Shown: positions 24,181-33,607, counted from the stretch's first letter. The stretch is DNA of 64,000 nucleotides from Nitratireductor sp. (GCF_017794765.1 NZ_CP051236.1:2559547-2623546), one strand, 5' to 3'. The notes: a model not told the origin generated them from the sequence alone. Translations and numbers: made by a program.

Positions 24181-24204
24181 CTGCTGACAGGAGACTGTCA
24201 GCAG
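24181..24204. repeat. Perfect 10-bp inverted repeat with GAGA loop
   Basis: CTGCTGACAG (24181-24190) and CTGTCAGCAG (24195-24204) form a perfect ten-pair stem. On the plus strand the loop is GAGA, a GNRA tetraloop. It lies upstream of the GST gene and beyond the terminator of the BMP operon. No T-run follows on either strand, so it may be an operator or an RNA structure. Confidence 0.55.
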
Positions 24205-24229
24205 ATTGCCCCGTTCGATCTGTTAGATT

Positions 24230-24256
24230 CAAAAAAGGCGGCCGAAGCCGCCTTTT
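24230..24256 (-). terminator. Rho-independent terminator of the BMP transporter operon
   Basis: GGCGGC and GCCGCC (24237-24242 and 24247-24252) flank a four-base loop. In the minus-strand transcript the stem is followed by a run of six T. It lies 24-50 bases downstream of the binding-protein stop. Confidence 0.85.
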
Positions 24257-24279
24257 CGCTCAAACAACGGTGAGCCGCC

Positions 24280-25356
24280 TCAGTTCGGCAGCTTGTCGTC
24301 GATGCCCTTGATGTAGAAATTCATGCTAAGGACTTCTCCGTCAGGTGCCGCCTGTCCTTCTTCAAGCCAGAGCGTGCCATCCTGCTTGTAGACAGGACCG
24401 GTAAAGGGGTTGAAGCCCTCATCCTTGATCTTTGCCTCGATTTCCTCGGCAGCCGCCTTAACATCGTCGGGCATGTTCGTGTACGGCGCCATGACGACGT
24501 GGCCATCCTTCATCCCGCCCCAGACATCGTTCTGCTCCCAGGTACCGTCCATGACCGCCTGAACGCGCTCGATATAGTATGGGCCCCAGTCATCCACGAT
24601 CGAGGTGAGCTGCGTTTCCGGCGCGAACTTGATCATGTCGGATGCCTGGCCAAACCCTTTGATGCCGCGCTCTGCTGCCACCTGAAGAGGTGCGGTGGAA
24701 TCGGTGTGCTGGGTGATGATGTCGACGCCCTGGTCAAGCAGCGCCTTGGCGGCGTCGGCTTCCTTGCCGGCATCAAACCAGGTGTTGGCCCAGACGATCT
24801 TCACCTGAAAATCCGGATTGACCGACTGCGCACCGAGCATGAAGGCATTGATGCCCATGACCACTTCGGGGATCGGGAAAGAGGCGATATAGCCGGCTAC
24901 GCCCTTCTCGGACATTTTCGCAGCGATTACGCCCTGAACGTAGCGCCCCTCGTGGAAGCGCGAGTTAAAGGTGGCGACATTTGGGTGATCGCGCTTGAAG
25001 CCGGTGGCATGCTCGAACTTGATGTCCGGGAACTTGGCGGCAACCTTCTGTACCGGATCCATGAAACCAAAGGACGTTGCGAAAATGATATCGCACCCCG
25101 AGCGGGCAAAACGCTCGAGCGCGCGCTCGGCATCCGCGCCTTCCGGGACGCTTTCAAGATAGGCTGTCTCGACCTTGTCGCCGAAATGCTCCTCCACATC
25201 AAGCAGGCCCTGATGGTGCTGGTAGGAATAGCCGAAATCGCCGATGGGGCCGACATAGATCCAGCAGGCCTTGGTCTTGTCCTGCGCGGCGACGGGCGCG
25301 GCGCCAAAGGCGATGGCCGCAGTGGTAGCGGCAAGTGCCAGAACGAGTTTTTTCAT
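24280..25356 (-). CDS. BMP family ABC transporter substrate-binding protein
   Basis: A 358-residue periplasmic binding protein of the basic membrane protein (BMP/PnrA/Med) family, usually specific for purine nucleosides. The signal peptide ends near residue 24 (PVAA-QDK). ACWIYVGPIGDFGYSYQHH opens the fold, and AGYIASFPIPEVVMGINAF near 150 is a family motif. It is the last gene of a four-gene importer read from 28989 to 24280. Nucleoside uptake is inferred from family, since no nucleoside enzyme gene is adjacent. Confidence 0.93.
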   Translation of the reverse strand: MKKLVLALAATTAAIAFGAAPVAAQDKTKACWIYVGPIGDFGYSYQHHQGLLDVEEHFGDKVETAYLESVPEGADAERALERFARSGCDIIFATSFGFMDPVQKVAAKFPDIKFEHATGFKRDHPNVATFNSRFHEGRYVQGVIAAKMSEKGVAGYIASFPIPEVVMGINAFMLGAQSVNPDFQVKIVWANTWFDAGKEADAAKALLDQGVDIITQHTDSTAPLQVAAERGIKGFGQASDMIKFAPETQLTSIVDDWGPYYIERVQAVMDGTWEQNDVWGGMKDGHVVMAPYTNMPDDVKAAAEEIEAKIKDEGFNPFTGPVYKQDGTLWLEEGQAAPDGEVLSMNFYIKGIDDKLPN

Positions 25357-25389
25357 TTTGACGTCCTCTCTGTTGACTGAGTGCAGGGC

Positions 25390-26304
25390 TTATCTGGCAG
25401 GCACAAAAGGCCGGCCGAGGCATGCGGGCGTGTTGACCATTGTCAGTCGCCGGTTTCGCGAGATTAGTACAAGAACGGCGATAGTCGCCAGATAGGGCAA
25501 CGCGGACAGGAACTGTGAAGGCACGGAAACACCGATCACCTGTGCATGCAGCTGGCCGATTGAGACAGCGCCGAAGAGATAGGCTCCCGCCAGCACACGC
25601 CATGGGCGCCACGATGCAAAGACGACCAGCGCCAGCGCAATCCAGCCGCGACCGGCTGTCATGTTCTCGATCCACTGCGGCGTGTAGACCAGCGAGAGAT
25701 ACGCGCCCGCGAGCCCGGCGCATGCTCCGCCGAAGACAACCGCCGCATAGCGCACCGCAATCACCCTGATGCCGAGCGCGTGGGCGGAATCGTGATTGTC
25801 CCCCACCGACCGCAGTGTAAGGCCGGCACGTGTGCTGAAAAGAAAATAGCTGACGCCAATTACGAGCAGGATCGAGATGTAGAAAAGCGGAGCCTGAGCG
25901 AAAAGGAAACGCCCGATCACGGGCAGATCGGACAGGACGGGAATAACCAGCGGGGCCATCTTGACACCCGGCAACCCGATAAAGGCCTCGCCGATCATGC
26001 CCGAAACACCGAGCCCCAGCAGCGTCAGCGCCAGACCCGTTGCCACCTGATTCGTAACGAGCGACAGCGTCAGAAACCCGAAGAGAAGCGCAAAGGCCGC
26101 ACCGACCAGAATGGCCGCGAAGACACCGAGCCAGGGGGATCCCGTGGTAATGGCGACGCCGAAGCCGGTCACGGCGCCCATCACCATCATGCCTTCCACG
26201 CCGAGATTGAGAACACCGGAGCGCTCCACCACCAGTTCGCCGATGGCGGCGATCAGAAGCGGCGTTGCTGCGGTGGCGATGGTGATCAGAACGGACTCAA
26301 GCAT
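25390..26304 (-). CDS. ABC transporter permease (nucleoside/simple-sugar type)
   Basis: A 304-residue inner-membrane permease of the BPD_transp_2 family with about eight to nine hydrophobic segments. GELVVERSGVLNLGVEGMM near 17-35 is the classic signature of this permease type in BMP systems. The ATG at 26304 overlaps the preceding permease's stop by eight bases; the frame stays open to 26379, but that part lies inside the other permease gene. It forms a heterodimer with that permease. Confidence 0.92.
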   Translation of the reverse strand: MLESVLITIATAATPLLIAAIGELVVERSGVLNLGVEGMMVMGAVTGFGVAITTGSPWLGVFAAILVGAAFALLFGFLTLSLVTNQVATGLALTLLGLGVSGMIGEAFIGLPGVKMAPLVIPVLSDLPVIGRFLFAQAPLFYISILLVIGVSYFLFSTRAGLTLRSVGDNHDSAHALGIRVIAVRYAAVVFGGACAGLAGAYLSLVYTPQWIENMTAGRGWIALALVVFASWRPWRVLAGAYLFGAVSIGQLHAQVIGVSVPSQFLSALPYLATIAVLVLISRNRRLTMVNTPACLGRPFVPAR

Positions 26305-27397
26305 TTCTGGCGGCCTCCCCGCCCCGCACCGCGCGCCCGGCGAGCCGGATTCTGTAGTGGATAAGAGTGTCGCAGCCAAGCACGAAGAAGAGCAGCATGC
26401 CCTGGAACGCTCGAGCCGCCTTGTCTGAAAGACCGAGTGAGATCTGCGCGGCCTCGCCCCCGAGATAGGAAAGAGCCAAAACGAAGCCGGCCGCCACGAT
26501 GCCCAGCGGGTTTAGTCGACCGAGAAACGCTACAATGATCGCGGTAAAACCATAGCCCGGCGAAATGGAGGGCTGAAGCTGGCCGATGGCGCCTGCGACC
26601 TCCGAGATACCGGCAAGGCCGGCCAGGCCTCCGGAGATCAGAAAGGCCATCATGACCATCCGCGAAGAGCTAAAGCCGGCAAAGCGCCCTGCCCTCGGAC
26701 TTTGGCCCAGAACGCGGATCTCAAATCCCTTGCGGGTCTTGCGCAGCACGAACCACAGGATCACGGCTGCCAGAACGGCAAAGACGATGCCCCAGTTGGC
26801 CCTGCCCGCCGATGGCATCAGTTCGGGCAGAACGGCAAAAACATGAAAGTCTCGCGTCTCGGGAAAGTTCATGCCGCCGGGGTCGCGCCAGGGACCGCGC
26901 ACGATCCAGTCCAGGAAGAGCTGGGCCACATAAACCAGCATAAGGCTGGTCAAGATTTCATTGGTGTTGAAGCGGGCCTTCAGAAAAGCCGGAACGGCTG
27001 CATAGGCAGCACCACCGGCCAGGCCCATGGCGAGCATCAGCGGCAGAACGAGCCAGTTCTGAAAATCTGGAAACACCACGGGCAGGATGCTGCCGGCAAT
27101 TGCGCCTGCGATGAACTGCCCTTCGGCGCCGATGTTCCAGTTGTTTGACAGGAAACAGACCGACAGCCCAACGGCGATGAGGATCAGCGGTGCGGCCTTG
27201 ATCGCCAGTTCATGCAGCGACCATGTCTCGCGCAGTGGGTCGATGAAATAATAATACAGCGCATCGATCGGGCTTTTGCCCAGTATGGAGAACATGATCG
27301 CACCGGCGATCATGGTAAGCACCAGCGCGATCAATGGCGAGATGGCGCTGAACAGAACGGAGTGCTGCGGGCGCTTGACGAGTTCCAGGCGCATCAT
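26297..27397 (-). CDS. ABC transporter permease (nucleoside/simple-sugar type)
   Basis: A 366-residue permease of the same family as its downstream partner. NNWNIGAEGQFIAGAI near 85-100 is the equivalent conserved loop, and about nine hydrophobic segments are visible. The start ATGATG overlaps the stop of the ATPase gene (ATGA), so the two are coupled. A second in-frame ATG directly follows and may be the real start. Confidence 0.92.
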   Translation of the reverse strand: MMRLELVKRPQHSVLFSAISPLIALVLTMIAGAIMFSILGKSPIDALYYYFIDPLRETWSLHELAIKAAPLILIAVGLSVCFLSNNWNIGAEGQFIAGAIAGSILPVVFPDFQNWLVLPLMLAMGLAGGAAYAAVPAFLKARFNTNEILTSLMLVYVAQLFLDWIVRGPWRDPGGMNFPETRDFHVFAVLPELMPSAGRANWGIVFAVLAAVILWFVLRKTRKGFEIRVLGQSPRAGRFAGFSSSRMVMMAFLISGGLAGLAGISEVAGAIGQLQPSISPGYGFTAIIVAFLGRLNPLGIVAAGFVLALSYLGGEAAQISLGLSDKAARAFQGMLLFFVLGCDTLIHYRIRLAGRAVRGGEAARNA

Positions 27398-28989
27398 GCG
27401 GTCTCCGTGTTTTCAGGCAGGCCTGAGCGTTCGGGCTCCGCACCGCCCATCAGGAGGCCGATCTTCTCAAAACTTGCCTCGGCAATCGGCATCGGCGCCG
27501 ATAGACGTCCATCATGCATGACGGCTACGGTATCGCAGATTTCGAACAACTCATCGAGATCCTGAGAGATGACCAGAACCGCCGAACCCGAGCGCGCAAG
27601 ATCGATCAACGCCTGCCGGATACGCGCAGCTGCACCGGCGTCCACGCCCCATGTGGGCTGGTTCACGACGATGACTGCAGGCTGGCGATCAAGTTCGCGG
27701 CCAATGATGAACTTTTGCAGATTGCCACCGGAAAGGGCCGAGGCCTCGGGATCCACCCCGCTTTTGCGGACATCCATGGCCTTGACGATGCGGGAAGCAG
27801 CCTTCGCCAGAGCACCCGCGCGCACCGTACCGAACATCCCGACGAGCGCGCGCTTATCGGTGACATGGCGCGACAGAAAAAGGTTCTCGGATAGGCGCAT
27901 CTGGGGCGCAGCGCCATGACCCAGCCGCTCTTCCGGCACAAAGGCCGCTCCAAGCAGGCGGCGACCGGAAATACCCGTTCGCCCTGCATTCGTACCGCGG
28001 ATGCGAATGGCATCGGCCTTGTCCTGAAGCACCTCACCGGACAGCGCCTCGAACAATTCCCCCTGCCCGTTGCCCGCAACGCCCGCTATGCCCATGACCG
28101 CGCCGGCACGAACTTCGAGACTGATACCTCGCAGGGGCATCGCGAAAGGATTAGCGGCCGGCCGATTAAGCGCCTTGACTTCCAGAAGTGCCTCACCCTT
28201 ACGATCCAGGCTTCCGGTTCGCCGGACCGTATCGACATCGTCCCCGACCATCATTTTGGCGAGTGAGGCGGCCGTTTCCTGCCTCGGGTCGCAATGGGAC
28301 ACCACCTTGCCATGACGCAGCACGGTCGCACGATCGCAAAGCCGCTTCACCTCTTCGAGCCGGTGGGAAATGTAGAGGATCGACTTCCCCTCGTCACGCA
28401 GGGTTTCCAGCGTTTCAAAGAGCCGATCGGCTTCTTGCGGGGTGAGAACGGAAGTGGGTTCGTCGAGGATGATGAGATCCGGCTTTTGCAGCAGGCAGCG
28501 GATAATCTCGATGCGCTGCCGCTCGCCGACCGAAAGATCGCCCACATGGGCAAAAGGATCGAGCGGGAGGCCATAGGCCTTGGAAAGTTCGCGCGCCCGT
28601 TCCGCCACCTGCAGGATAGGCGTCTTGTCATCCAGCGACAGCATGATGTTTTCAGCAGCCGTCAGCGCTTCAAACAGCGAAAAATGTTGGAACACCATGC
28701 CGATGCCGAGACCACGAGCCTCGCCCGGCGACTGGATGGAAACCGGCTTTCCCTTCCAGCGAATGTCGCCCGCGGCCGGTTCCAGCGCCCCGAACAGCAT
28801 TTTCACCAGCGTCGACTTGCCGGCACCATTCTCGCCGAGAAGCGCGTGAATCTCACCCCTGCCGATAGAAAGGTCGATCGCATCGCAGGCTCTCAACGCC
28901 CCGAATATCTTTGTCAGCCCACGAACTTCGAGAAGCTCGCCGCCCTTGCCTTCGTGTGAATGATCCACGCCGGCTCCCATTTCGGACAT
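27394..28989 (-). CDS. ABC transporter ATP-binding protein with two ATPase domains
   Basis: A 531-residue duplicated ATPase, as in ribose- and nucleoside-type importers. Domain 1 (about 20-260) has Walker A GENGAGKST and signature LSVGERQRIEI. Domain 2 (about 275-515) has a degenerate P-loop GVAGNGQGEL and signature LSGGNLQKF, so only the first site is likely to be fully active, normal in this family. It is the first gene of the importer operon, 91 bases downstream of the pcs stop. Confidence 0.93.
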   Translation of the reverse strand: MSEMGAGVDHSHEGKGGELLEVRGLTKIFGALRACDAIDLSIGRGEIHALLGENGAGKSTLVKMLFGALEPAAGDIRWKGKPVSIQSPGEARGLGIGMVFQHFSLFEALTAAENIMLSLDDKTPILQVAERARELSKAYGLPLDPFAHVGDLSVGERQRIEIIRCLLQKPDLIILDEPTSVLTPQEADRLFETLETLRDEGKSILYISHRLEEVKRLCDRATVLRHGKVVSHCDPRQETAASLAKMMVGDDVDTVRRTGSLDRKGEALLEVKALNRPAANPFAMPLRGISLEVRAGAVMGIAGVAGNGQGELFEALSGEVLQDKADAIRIRGTNAGRTGISGRRLLGAAFVPEERLGHGAAPQMRLSENLFLSRHVTDKRALVGMFGTVRAGALAKAASRIVKAMDVRKSGVDPEASALSGGNLQKFIIGRELDRQPAVIVVNQPTWGVDAGAAARIRQALIDLARSGSAVLVISQDLDELFEICDTVAVMHDGRLSAPMPIAEASFEKIGLLMGGAEPERSGLPENTETA

Positions 28990-29080
28990 TTTTATTTGTT
29001 CCCAACTCGATCATAGGCAGACGACTTTGCAGCGCATTAGAGCCGCGTTGCTTGAAAGAGATTCAAATGCGACCGCCCTA

Positions 29081-29806
29081 TTACCCTTTACGCCCTTTGC
29101 CCAGATTCGGCCAAGCCTGCATGATCCCACCGATGACAAAGAGGTAAAGGCCAGTCGCGGCAATACCAATCCGCACCAGCGGATACGCATCGAGATTCTG
29201 AACCAGTCCGACAATGCCCAAACCACACCAGGCGAAAAAAACCGAAAGATTGAGTGCGCGCAACCGCTGCACACGAACAGGATGAAGAAAGAAAACCGGC
29301 AGGAAGGTCGTGACGGCGGAGATCAGCACCACGGCGAATGCGACATACTCACCTGGCTCGACCACAAACAGGGTAAAAACGACCATGTTCCAGACGACGG
29401 GAAAACCCTTGAAGAAGTTTTCCCGCGTTTTCATGCCTGTGTCGGCGTAATAGATCGCACTGGTGACAACGATGATAGCCGCCGACAAAAAGGATAGTCC
29501 CTCGCCCATAAAGCCGCTCTGGTAGAGCGCAAAGGCAGGAATGAGCACATAGGTGACGTAATCGATGATGTTGTCGAGCATATCACCCGACCATGTGGGC
29601 AGAACCTGCTTCACATCGAGCTTGCGTGCTATCGGGCCATCGATGCCGTCCACGAACAGCGCGAAACCGAGCCACCAGAACATGGCTACCCAGCGTTCCT
29701 CGCTGGCCGCCACCAGCGACAGGAATGCCAGAAATGAACCTGACGCCGTCAGGAGGTGAACGGAAAACGCCTTGGCTTGCGGGGCCGTTACTTTCTTGGT
29801 CTTCAT
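29081..29806 (-). CDS. pcs: Phosphatidylcholine synthase
   Basis: A 241-residue membrane enzyme that condenses choline with CDP-diacylglycerol to give phosphatidylcholine, a hallmark of rhizobia and relatives. The CDP-alcohol phosphotransferase motif is complete: DGIDGPIAR (about 53-61), then G at about 73 and the two Asp of GDMLDNIID. About seven to eight hydrophobic segments are present. It lies 9 bases after the DUF1326 gene and on the same strand. Confidence 0.94.
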   Translation of the reverse strand: MKTKKVTAPQAKAFSVHLLTASGSFLAFLSLVAASEERWVAMFWWLGFALFVDGIDGPIARKLDVKQVLPTWSGDMLDNIIDYVTYVLIPAFALYQSGFMGEGLSFLSAAIIVVTSAIYYADTGMKTRENFFKGFPVVWNMVVFTLFVVEPGEYVAFAVVLISAVTTFLPVFFLHPVRVQRLRALNLSVFFAWCGLGIVGLVQNLDAYPLVRIGIAATGLYLFVIGGIMQAWPNLGKGRKG

Positions 29807-29815
29807 GCTCTGTGC

Positions 29816-30430
29816 CTAAGGTCCGCGCCAGTCGAGCGGGCATATTTCCGCCGAACGCCCGGCAAAATTCCAGTTGCGTCCAAAGGCACGCATACGGCTC
29901 TTCTCAGACCGCGCGACCGTGATTTCCGGCGCGATCCAGTATTGTGAATTGGTGATCACGGTATCGCCATCGGAATCCTTGCCGGCAATGGGCGTGATCG
30001 CACCGTCGATGATCTTCGGAATCTGGAAAATTCGGGTCTTCCCATCGGTTTCATAGTGAACCGGCGCGCGTTGTATGCCCAGAAACTGACCGACGAGAAT
30101 GGACAAAAGCCCGGTCGTTCCGCCCGCCTTGCCCGAAAAGATCCTGCCGATCGCCTTTTCGGCATAGATCGAGGCCCGCTCATCGAGAAAGATGCCGGCG
30201 GTCCAGTTGCCACGGCTCATATAGCCGGGAATTTCCATCACCAGACCGAGATTGATGCCTGAGAGATCCGTTTCGCCGTAATGCCCCTGATCGATCCGAA
30301 AACCGGCCCAGGTCTGGCAGTATCCTTCCGTGGGAGGGTGGTTGCCCAGCGAGAGCACGCAGGGACAGAACACGGTGCAATTGCACGACAGCACCAGCTC
30401 GCCTTTCAGCGCCCAGTCTTTCATTCCCAT
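29816..30430 (-). CDS. DUF1326 domain-containing protein
   Basis: A 204-residue soluble-looking protein of uncharacterised family DUF1326. Its N-terminus has a cysteine cluster CNCTVFCPC at about 16-24 and a further Cys at about 38, suggesting metal or thiol chemistry. It lies immediately downstream of a DUF2182 membrane protein, a recurrent pairing in Hyphomicrobiales, and upstream of pcs. No function is established from sequence. Confidence 0.85.
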   Translation of the reverse strand: MGMKDWALKGELVLSCNCTVFCPCVLSLGNHPPTEGYCQTWAGFRIDQGHYGETDLSGINLGLVMEIPGYMSRGNWTAGIFLDERASIYAEKAIGRIFSGKAGGTTGLLSILVGQFLGIQRAPVHYETDGKTRIFQIPKIIDGAITPIAGKDSDGDTVITNSQYWIAPEITVARSEKSRMRAFGRNWNFAGRSAEICPLDWRGP

Positions 30431-30446
30431 GGCGTCTGCCCCTCTT

Positions 30447-31337
30447 CTAGAATGAGATTACAAGAAGCGCGAGCGCCCACACAAGCAGGAGCCCGCCTGA
30501 AACGCGTGTGAAAACACGACTATGACCAGATTTTTCCACCATGGTGAATACACCCAGAAGCGCCATCCAGAACACATTCATAAGGCCAACGGCAAACATG
30601 ACCAGCATCAGCGCCCAGCAGCAGCCAAGGCACCATGCGCCCTGCTCGAGCCCGAGACGATAGATCGATGCCGGCCGCATACTCCAGCGCCCGAACAGAG
30701 TGGCGAAAGGATTGCGACACTTGACGAGGCAGGCCTCCTTGAGGTCAGAAAACTGATAAAGCCCGGCAACTGCAAGAACGATAGCACCAGCAAGACCGCC
30801 CCATGGAGAGAGTGCTGAACCGCCGGGCAACAACCAGGAAACGACGAGCGCCGTAGTGGCGAAACCGAGTGACGCGGCAAGCCATACGGAGAGGTAACCA
30901 GCCACGAGCACAAATGGGTGCACTACACGCTCGCCCTTGCGGGCCGCAGTGTCAGCGATCTCGCAATAGGTGCGCAGCAGCGGACCTGCCGACGGCAGCA
31001 TCATGGAAAACGCCATGAGAAACCACATGAACGTCAACACTAGGAAGGCCATCCAACCGCCGCCGGCGCCCACCGGGACAAGGCAAAGGGCCAGAAATGC
31101 CTCGAAGGAGGATGGCAGTACCAAATCTGGAAAGAGCTGGAGCCAGCCGGCACCCGGCCCCGCCGCCCGTGGGTCAGCCACCGCCAGCCGCATTCCCATC
31201 AGCGCAAGTGCAACCCAAGCAGTTGCTAAGGCTACAAGGAGTGCGGCAAGCGAGAGCGGATATGCGTGACGCGCGGTGCGGTAGACCGTGCGCCGGGAAC
31301 CGGTCAGAGCGGTCAGGTCCTCATGCTCGCTGCTCAT
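30447..31337 (-). CDS. DUF2182 family integral membrane protein
   Basis: A 296-residue membrane protein with seven or so hydrophobic segments. Near the C-terminus it carries CLVKCRNPF and GAWCLGCCWALM, cysteine motifs of the DUF2182 family, described as predicted metal-binding membrane proteins. The FMWFLMAFSMMLPSAGP segment near 115 is rich in Met. I chose ATG 31337 (MSSEHED) because GAGG precedes it by six bases; in-frame starts extend to 31388. It probably works with the DUF1326 protein 16 bases downstream, perhaps on a metal such as copper; this is speculative. Confidence 0.83.
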   Translation of the reverse strand: MSSEHEDLTALTGSRRTVYRTARHAYPLSLAALLVALATAWVALALMGMRLAVADPRAAGPGAGWLQLFPDLVLPSSFEAFLALCLVPVGAGGGWMAFLVLTFMWFLMAFSMMLPSAGPLLRTYCEIADTAARKGERVVHPFVLVAGYLSVWLAASLGFATTALVVSWLLPGGSALSPWGGLAGAIVLAVAGLYQFSDLKEACLVKCRNPFATLFGRWSMRPASIYRLGLEQGAWCLGCCWALMLVMFAVGLMNVFWMALLGVFTMVEKSGHSRVFTRVSGGLLLVWALALLVISF

Positions 31338-31452
31338 GTCGGCCCTCATGAAACTGACTGGGTTCTTTCGCCGCGTTGAAGCTTGCACCGAACCGCCCCA
31401 TCATGACAAAGACAGGAAACGATCCTGGCGATCAAGACAGAAACTGAACTGG

Positions 31453-32682
31453 ATGGAAGCAGTGGGCGATCAAGAGCGCAAAATTATCGTCGCTGGAACA
31501 GGGCCAGCCGGCCTGATCGCCGCCTTGATGCTGGCACATCACGGCCACGCCGTGACGCTGGTGGGCCCCCTCCCTGAGGGGCGCGACCGGAGAACCGTTG
31601 CGCTGATGCGCCCGTCACTTGATGCGATCGGGCCGCTCGGCGTCCTTGACGGACTCTTGCCGGAGACCGCACCGCTGCGCGCCATGAGGCTTGTGGACGC
31701 TACGGGGCGTCTGGTGCGCAGCCCCACCGTGACGTTTCACGCCGGAGAGATCGGCGAAGATTTTTTTGGCTTGAACATCCCAAATGCGCGCCTGACGGAA
31801 GAGCTTTCAAAGACGGCGAAGGCCTCACCATCGATTGAATGGCACGAAAGCCTTGTTGAAACATGGGCGTGCGAAAGCGACCACGTGATTGCCAGGCTTG
31901 CCAACGGTGTGCAACTCGCAGCAAAACTAGTCGTCGCGGCTGACGGGCGCAGCTCGCCGGCGCGCGAGGCTGCCGCTATTTCTGCAAAGACACGCGCCTT
32001 GCCGCAGGCCGCCCTCGTGCTGAACTTCGAACATGCCCGTCAGCACGGCTTCGTTTCAACGGAGCTTCACACAACGAGCGGCCCATGCACGCAGGTTCCC
32101 CTTCCCGGAATGCGGTCCAGCCTTGTCTGGGTGCTTCGTCCCGAGGACGCGGAACGGATGAACAGCCTCGGCGACGAGGAATTGTCGCTCCGGATCGAGG
32201 AGCGGTTTTCATCGATGCTGGGTCGCGTCGCCGTGGAGCCTGGGCGCCAGATCTATCCGCTGAGCACGCTGATGCCGTCGCGTTTCGGGCAGAACCGGGT
32301 CGCGCTCGTCGGCGAAGCCGCTCATGTGTTCCCGCCCATTTCGGCACAGGGGCTCAATCTTGGTATTCGGGACGTGGAGGATCTCGTTGCAATGGCCAAC
32401 GCGTTTCCCGACGATCCAGGCACCGCCGGTGCGTTAAGCCGCTATCATGCTGCACGGCGTCCGGACGTTCTGGCTCGCAGCAACTCTGTCAATCTGCTGA
32501 ACGCTTCGCTTCTGTCGGGATTTCTGCCGGCACAGATTGCCCGTAGCGCAGGCCTTTCTATCATTGGAAGCATTCCGCCGCTGCGGGCCCTCTTCATGCG
32601 CGAAGGCATGCGGCCCGGCAGCGGTTTTTCCGCACTCCTTCCGTTCAGGGGAAAAGATCCGGTGGCAGAATCCCGTTCGTGA
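31453..32682 (+). CDS. UbiH/UbiF family FAD-dependent monooxygenase
   Basis: A 409-residue flavoprotein hydroxylase, probably in ubiquinone ring hydroxylation. The FAD-binding GTGPAG lies at 15-20, followed by a DG motif in VVAADGRSSPAR near 160, and VALVGEAAHVFPPISAQGLNLGIRD near 285-309 is the second FAD motif. The usual GD is GE here. I start at ATG 31453, which places the Rossmann strand at residue 10; upstream in-frame starts to 31288 overlap the opposing DUF2182 gene. Its 3' end overlaps the opposing AEC gene by 38 bases. Confidence 0.87.
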   Translation: MEAVGDQERKIIVAGTGPAGLIAALMLAHHGHAVTLVGPLPEGRDRRTVALMRPSLDAIGPLGVLDGLLPETAPLRAMRLVDATGRLVRSPTVTFHAGEIGEDFFGLNIPNARLTEELSKTAKASPSIEWHESLVETWACESDHVIARLANGVQLAAKLVVAADGRSSPAREAAAISAKTRALPQAALVLNFEHARQHGFVSTELHTTSGPCTQVPLPGMRSSLVWVLRPEDAERMNSLGDEELSLRIEERFSSMLGRVAVEPGRQIYPLSTLMPSRFGQNRVALVGEAAHVFPPISAQGLNLGIRDVEDLVAMANAFPDDPGTAGALSRYHAARRPDVLARSNSVNLLNASLLSGFLPAQIARSAGLSIIGSIPPLRALFMREGMRPGSGFSALLPFRGKDPVAESRS

Positions 32683-33607
32683 TGGCGTAAAGCAATGCGG
32701 TGACAGTCCCCACCGAAACAAGCGTGGTGATGAGCACGCTCGCCGATGCGCGCTCCATCCACACACCGTATTGCTGGCTGATGACGAAGACGTTGGTGGC
32801 TGTGGGGAGCGAAGCCAAAAGCACGGCTGAAAACACCCAGCTTTCCGAGAAATCGCCGATCCAGCTCAGCATGAGGTAGCAGATCGCCGGGTGGAGAACG
32901 AGCTTGAGACCGACAATGGCGCCCACCTCGTGCGGCACACGCTTTAGCGGCCGGAGCGCAAGGCTGACCCCCATGGCGAACAGCGCGCACGGCGCCGCCG
33001 CGGAAGCGAGATAAGCAAGCAGACGCTCGACCGGCAACGGAGGCACGAAATGGAGAGCCGCCGCCGCTACCCCCGCCGCAGTCGCGACGATGAACGGGTG
33101 CAGCACGATCTTGCGCACCACTTCGAGAGCGAGCCGGCCCGGTTTCTCACGGTTACCGCCCGAGATCGCCATCATCATGGGGGCTACCGCAAAGTGGATC
33201 ATGTTCTCGAAACAGAAGATCAGCGCGACGGGAACCGCCGCCTCTTCCCCGAAGGCAAGCAGCGCCAGGCCAGGCCCCATATAGCCGATATTGCCGTAGC
33301 TGGCGGCAAGCCCCTTGATGGTGCTTTCGGCGATCGAACTGCGGCTGATCAGCAGTGAGCCTGCGAACATGATGCCGAAGACAATATAGGTCGAGGCCAC
33401 CGCACCGAGAATATAGCCCCACTCCGTCAGGCGCTCGATGGGTGTTTTGGCAAGAAGCTGGAAAAACAGCGCCGGGAGCGCCACATAAATAACGAAGGTG
33501 TTCATCCAGCCGAGCGCATCGGCCGGATGCGGTTTCAGCCGGGCAACGGCGTAACCGATGAAAATCAGTCCGAAAAACGGCAGAACAAGTCCTGCGACAC
33601 TGGTCAT
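32645..33607 (-). CDS. AEC family transporter (auxin efflux carrier-like)
   Basis: A 320-residue membrane protein with ten hydrophobic segments in two halves, the standard size for the AEC family. ASYGNIGYMGPGLAL near 105-120 and SLPTATNVFVISQQYG near 275 are the conserved crossover motifs. Bacterial members export or exchange organic acids such as malate; the substrate here is unknown. It converges on the monooxygenase gene with a 38-base overlap. Confidence 0.9.
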   Translation of the reverse strand: MTSVAGLVLPFFGLIFIGYAVARLKPHPADALGWMNTFVIYVALPALFFQLLAKTPIERLTEWGYILGAVASTYIVFGIMFAGSLLISRSSIAESTIKGLAASYGNIGYMGPGLALLAFGEEAAVPVALIFCFENMIHFAVAPMMMAISGGNREKPGRLALEVVRKIVLHPFIVATAAGVAAAALHFVPPLPVERLLAYLASAAAPCALFAMGVSLALRPLKRVPHEVGAIVGLKLVLHPAICYLMLSWIGDFSESWVFSAVLLASLPTATNVFVISQQYGVWMERASASVLITTLVSVGTVTALLYAITNGILPPDLFP

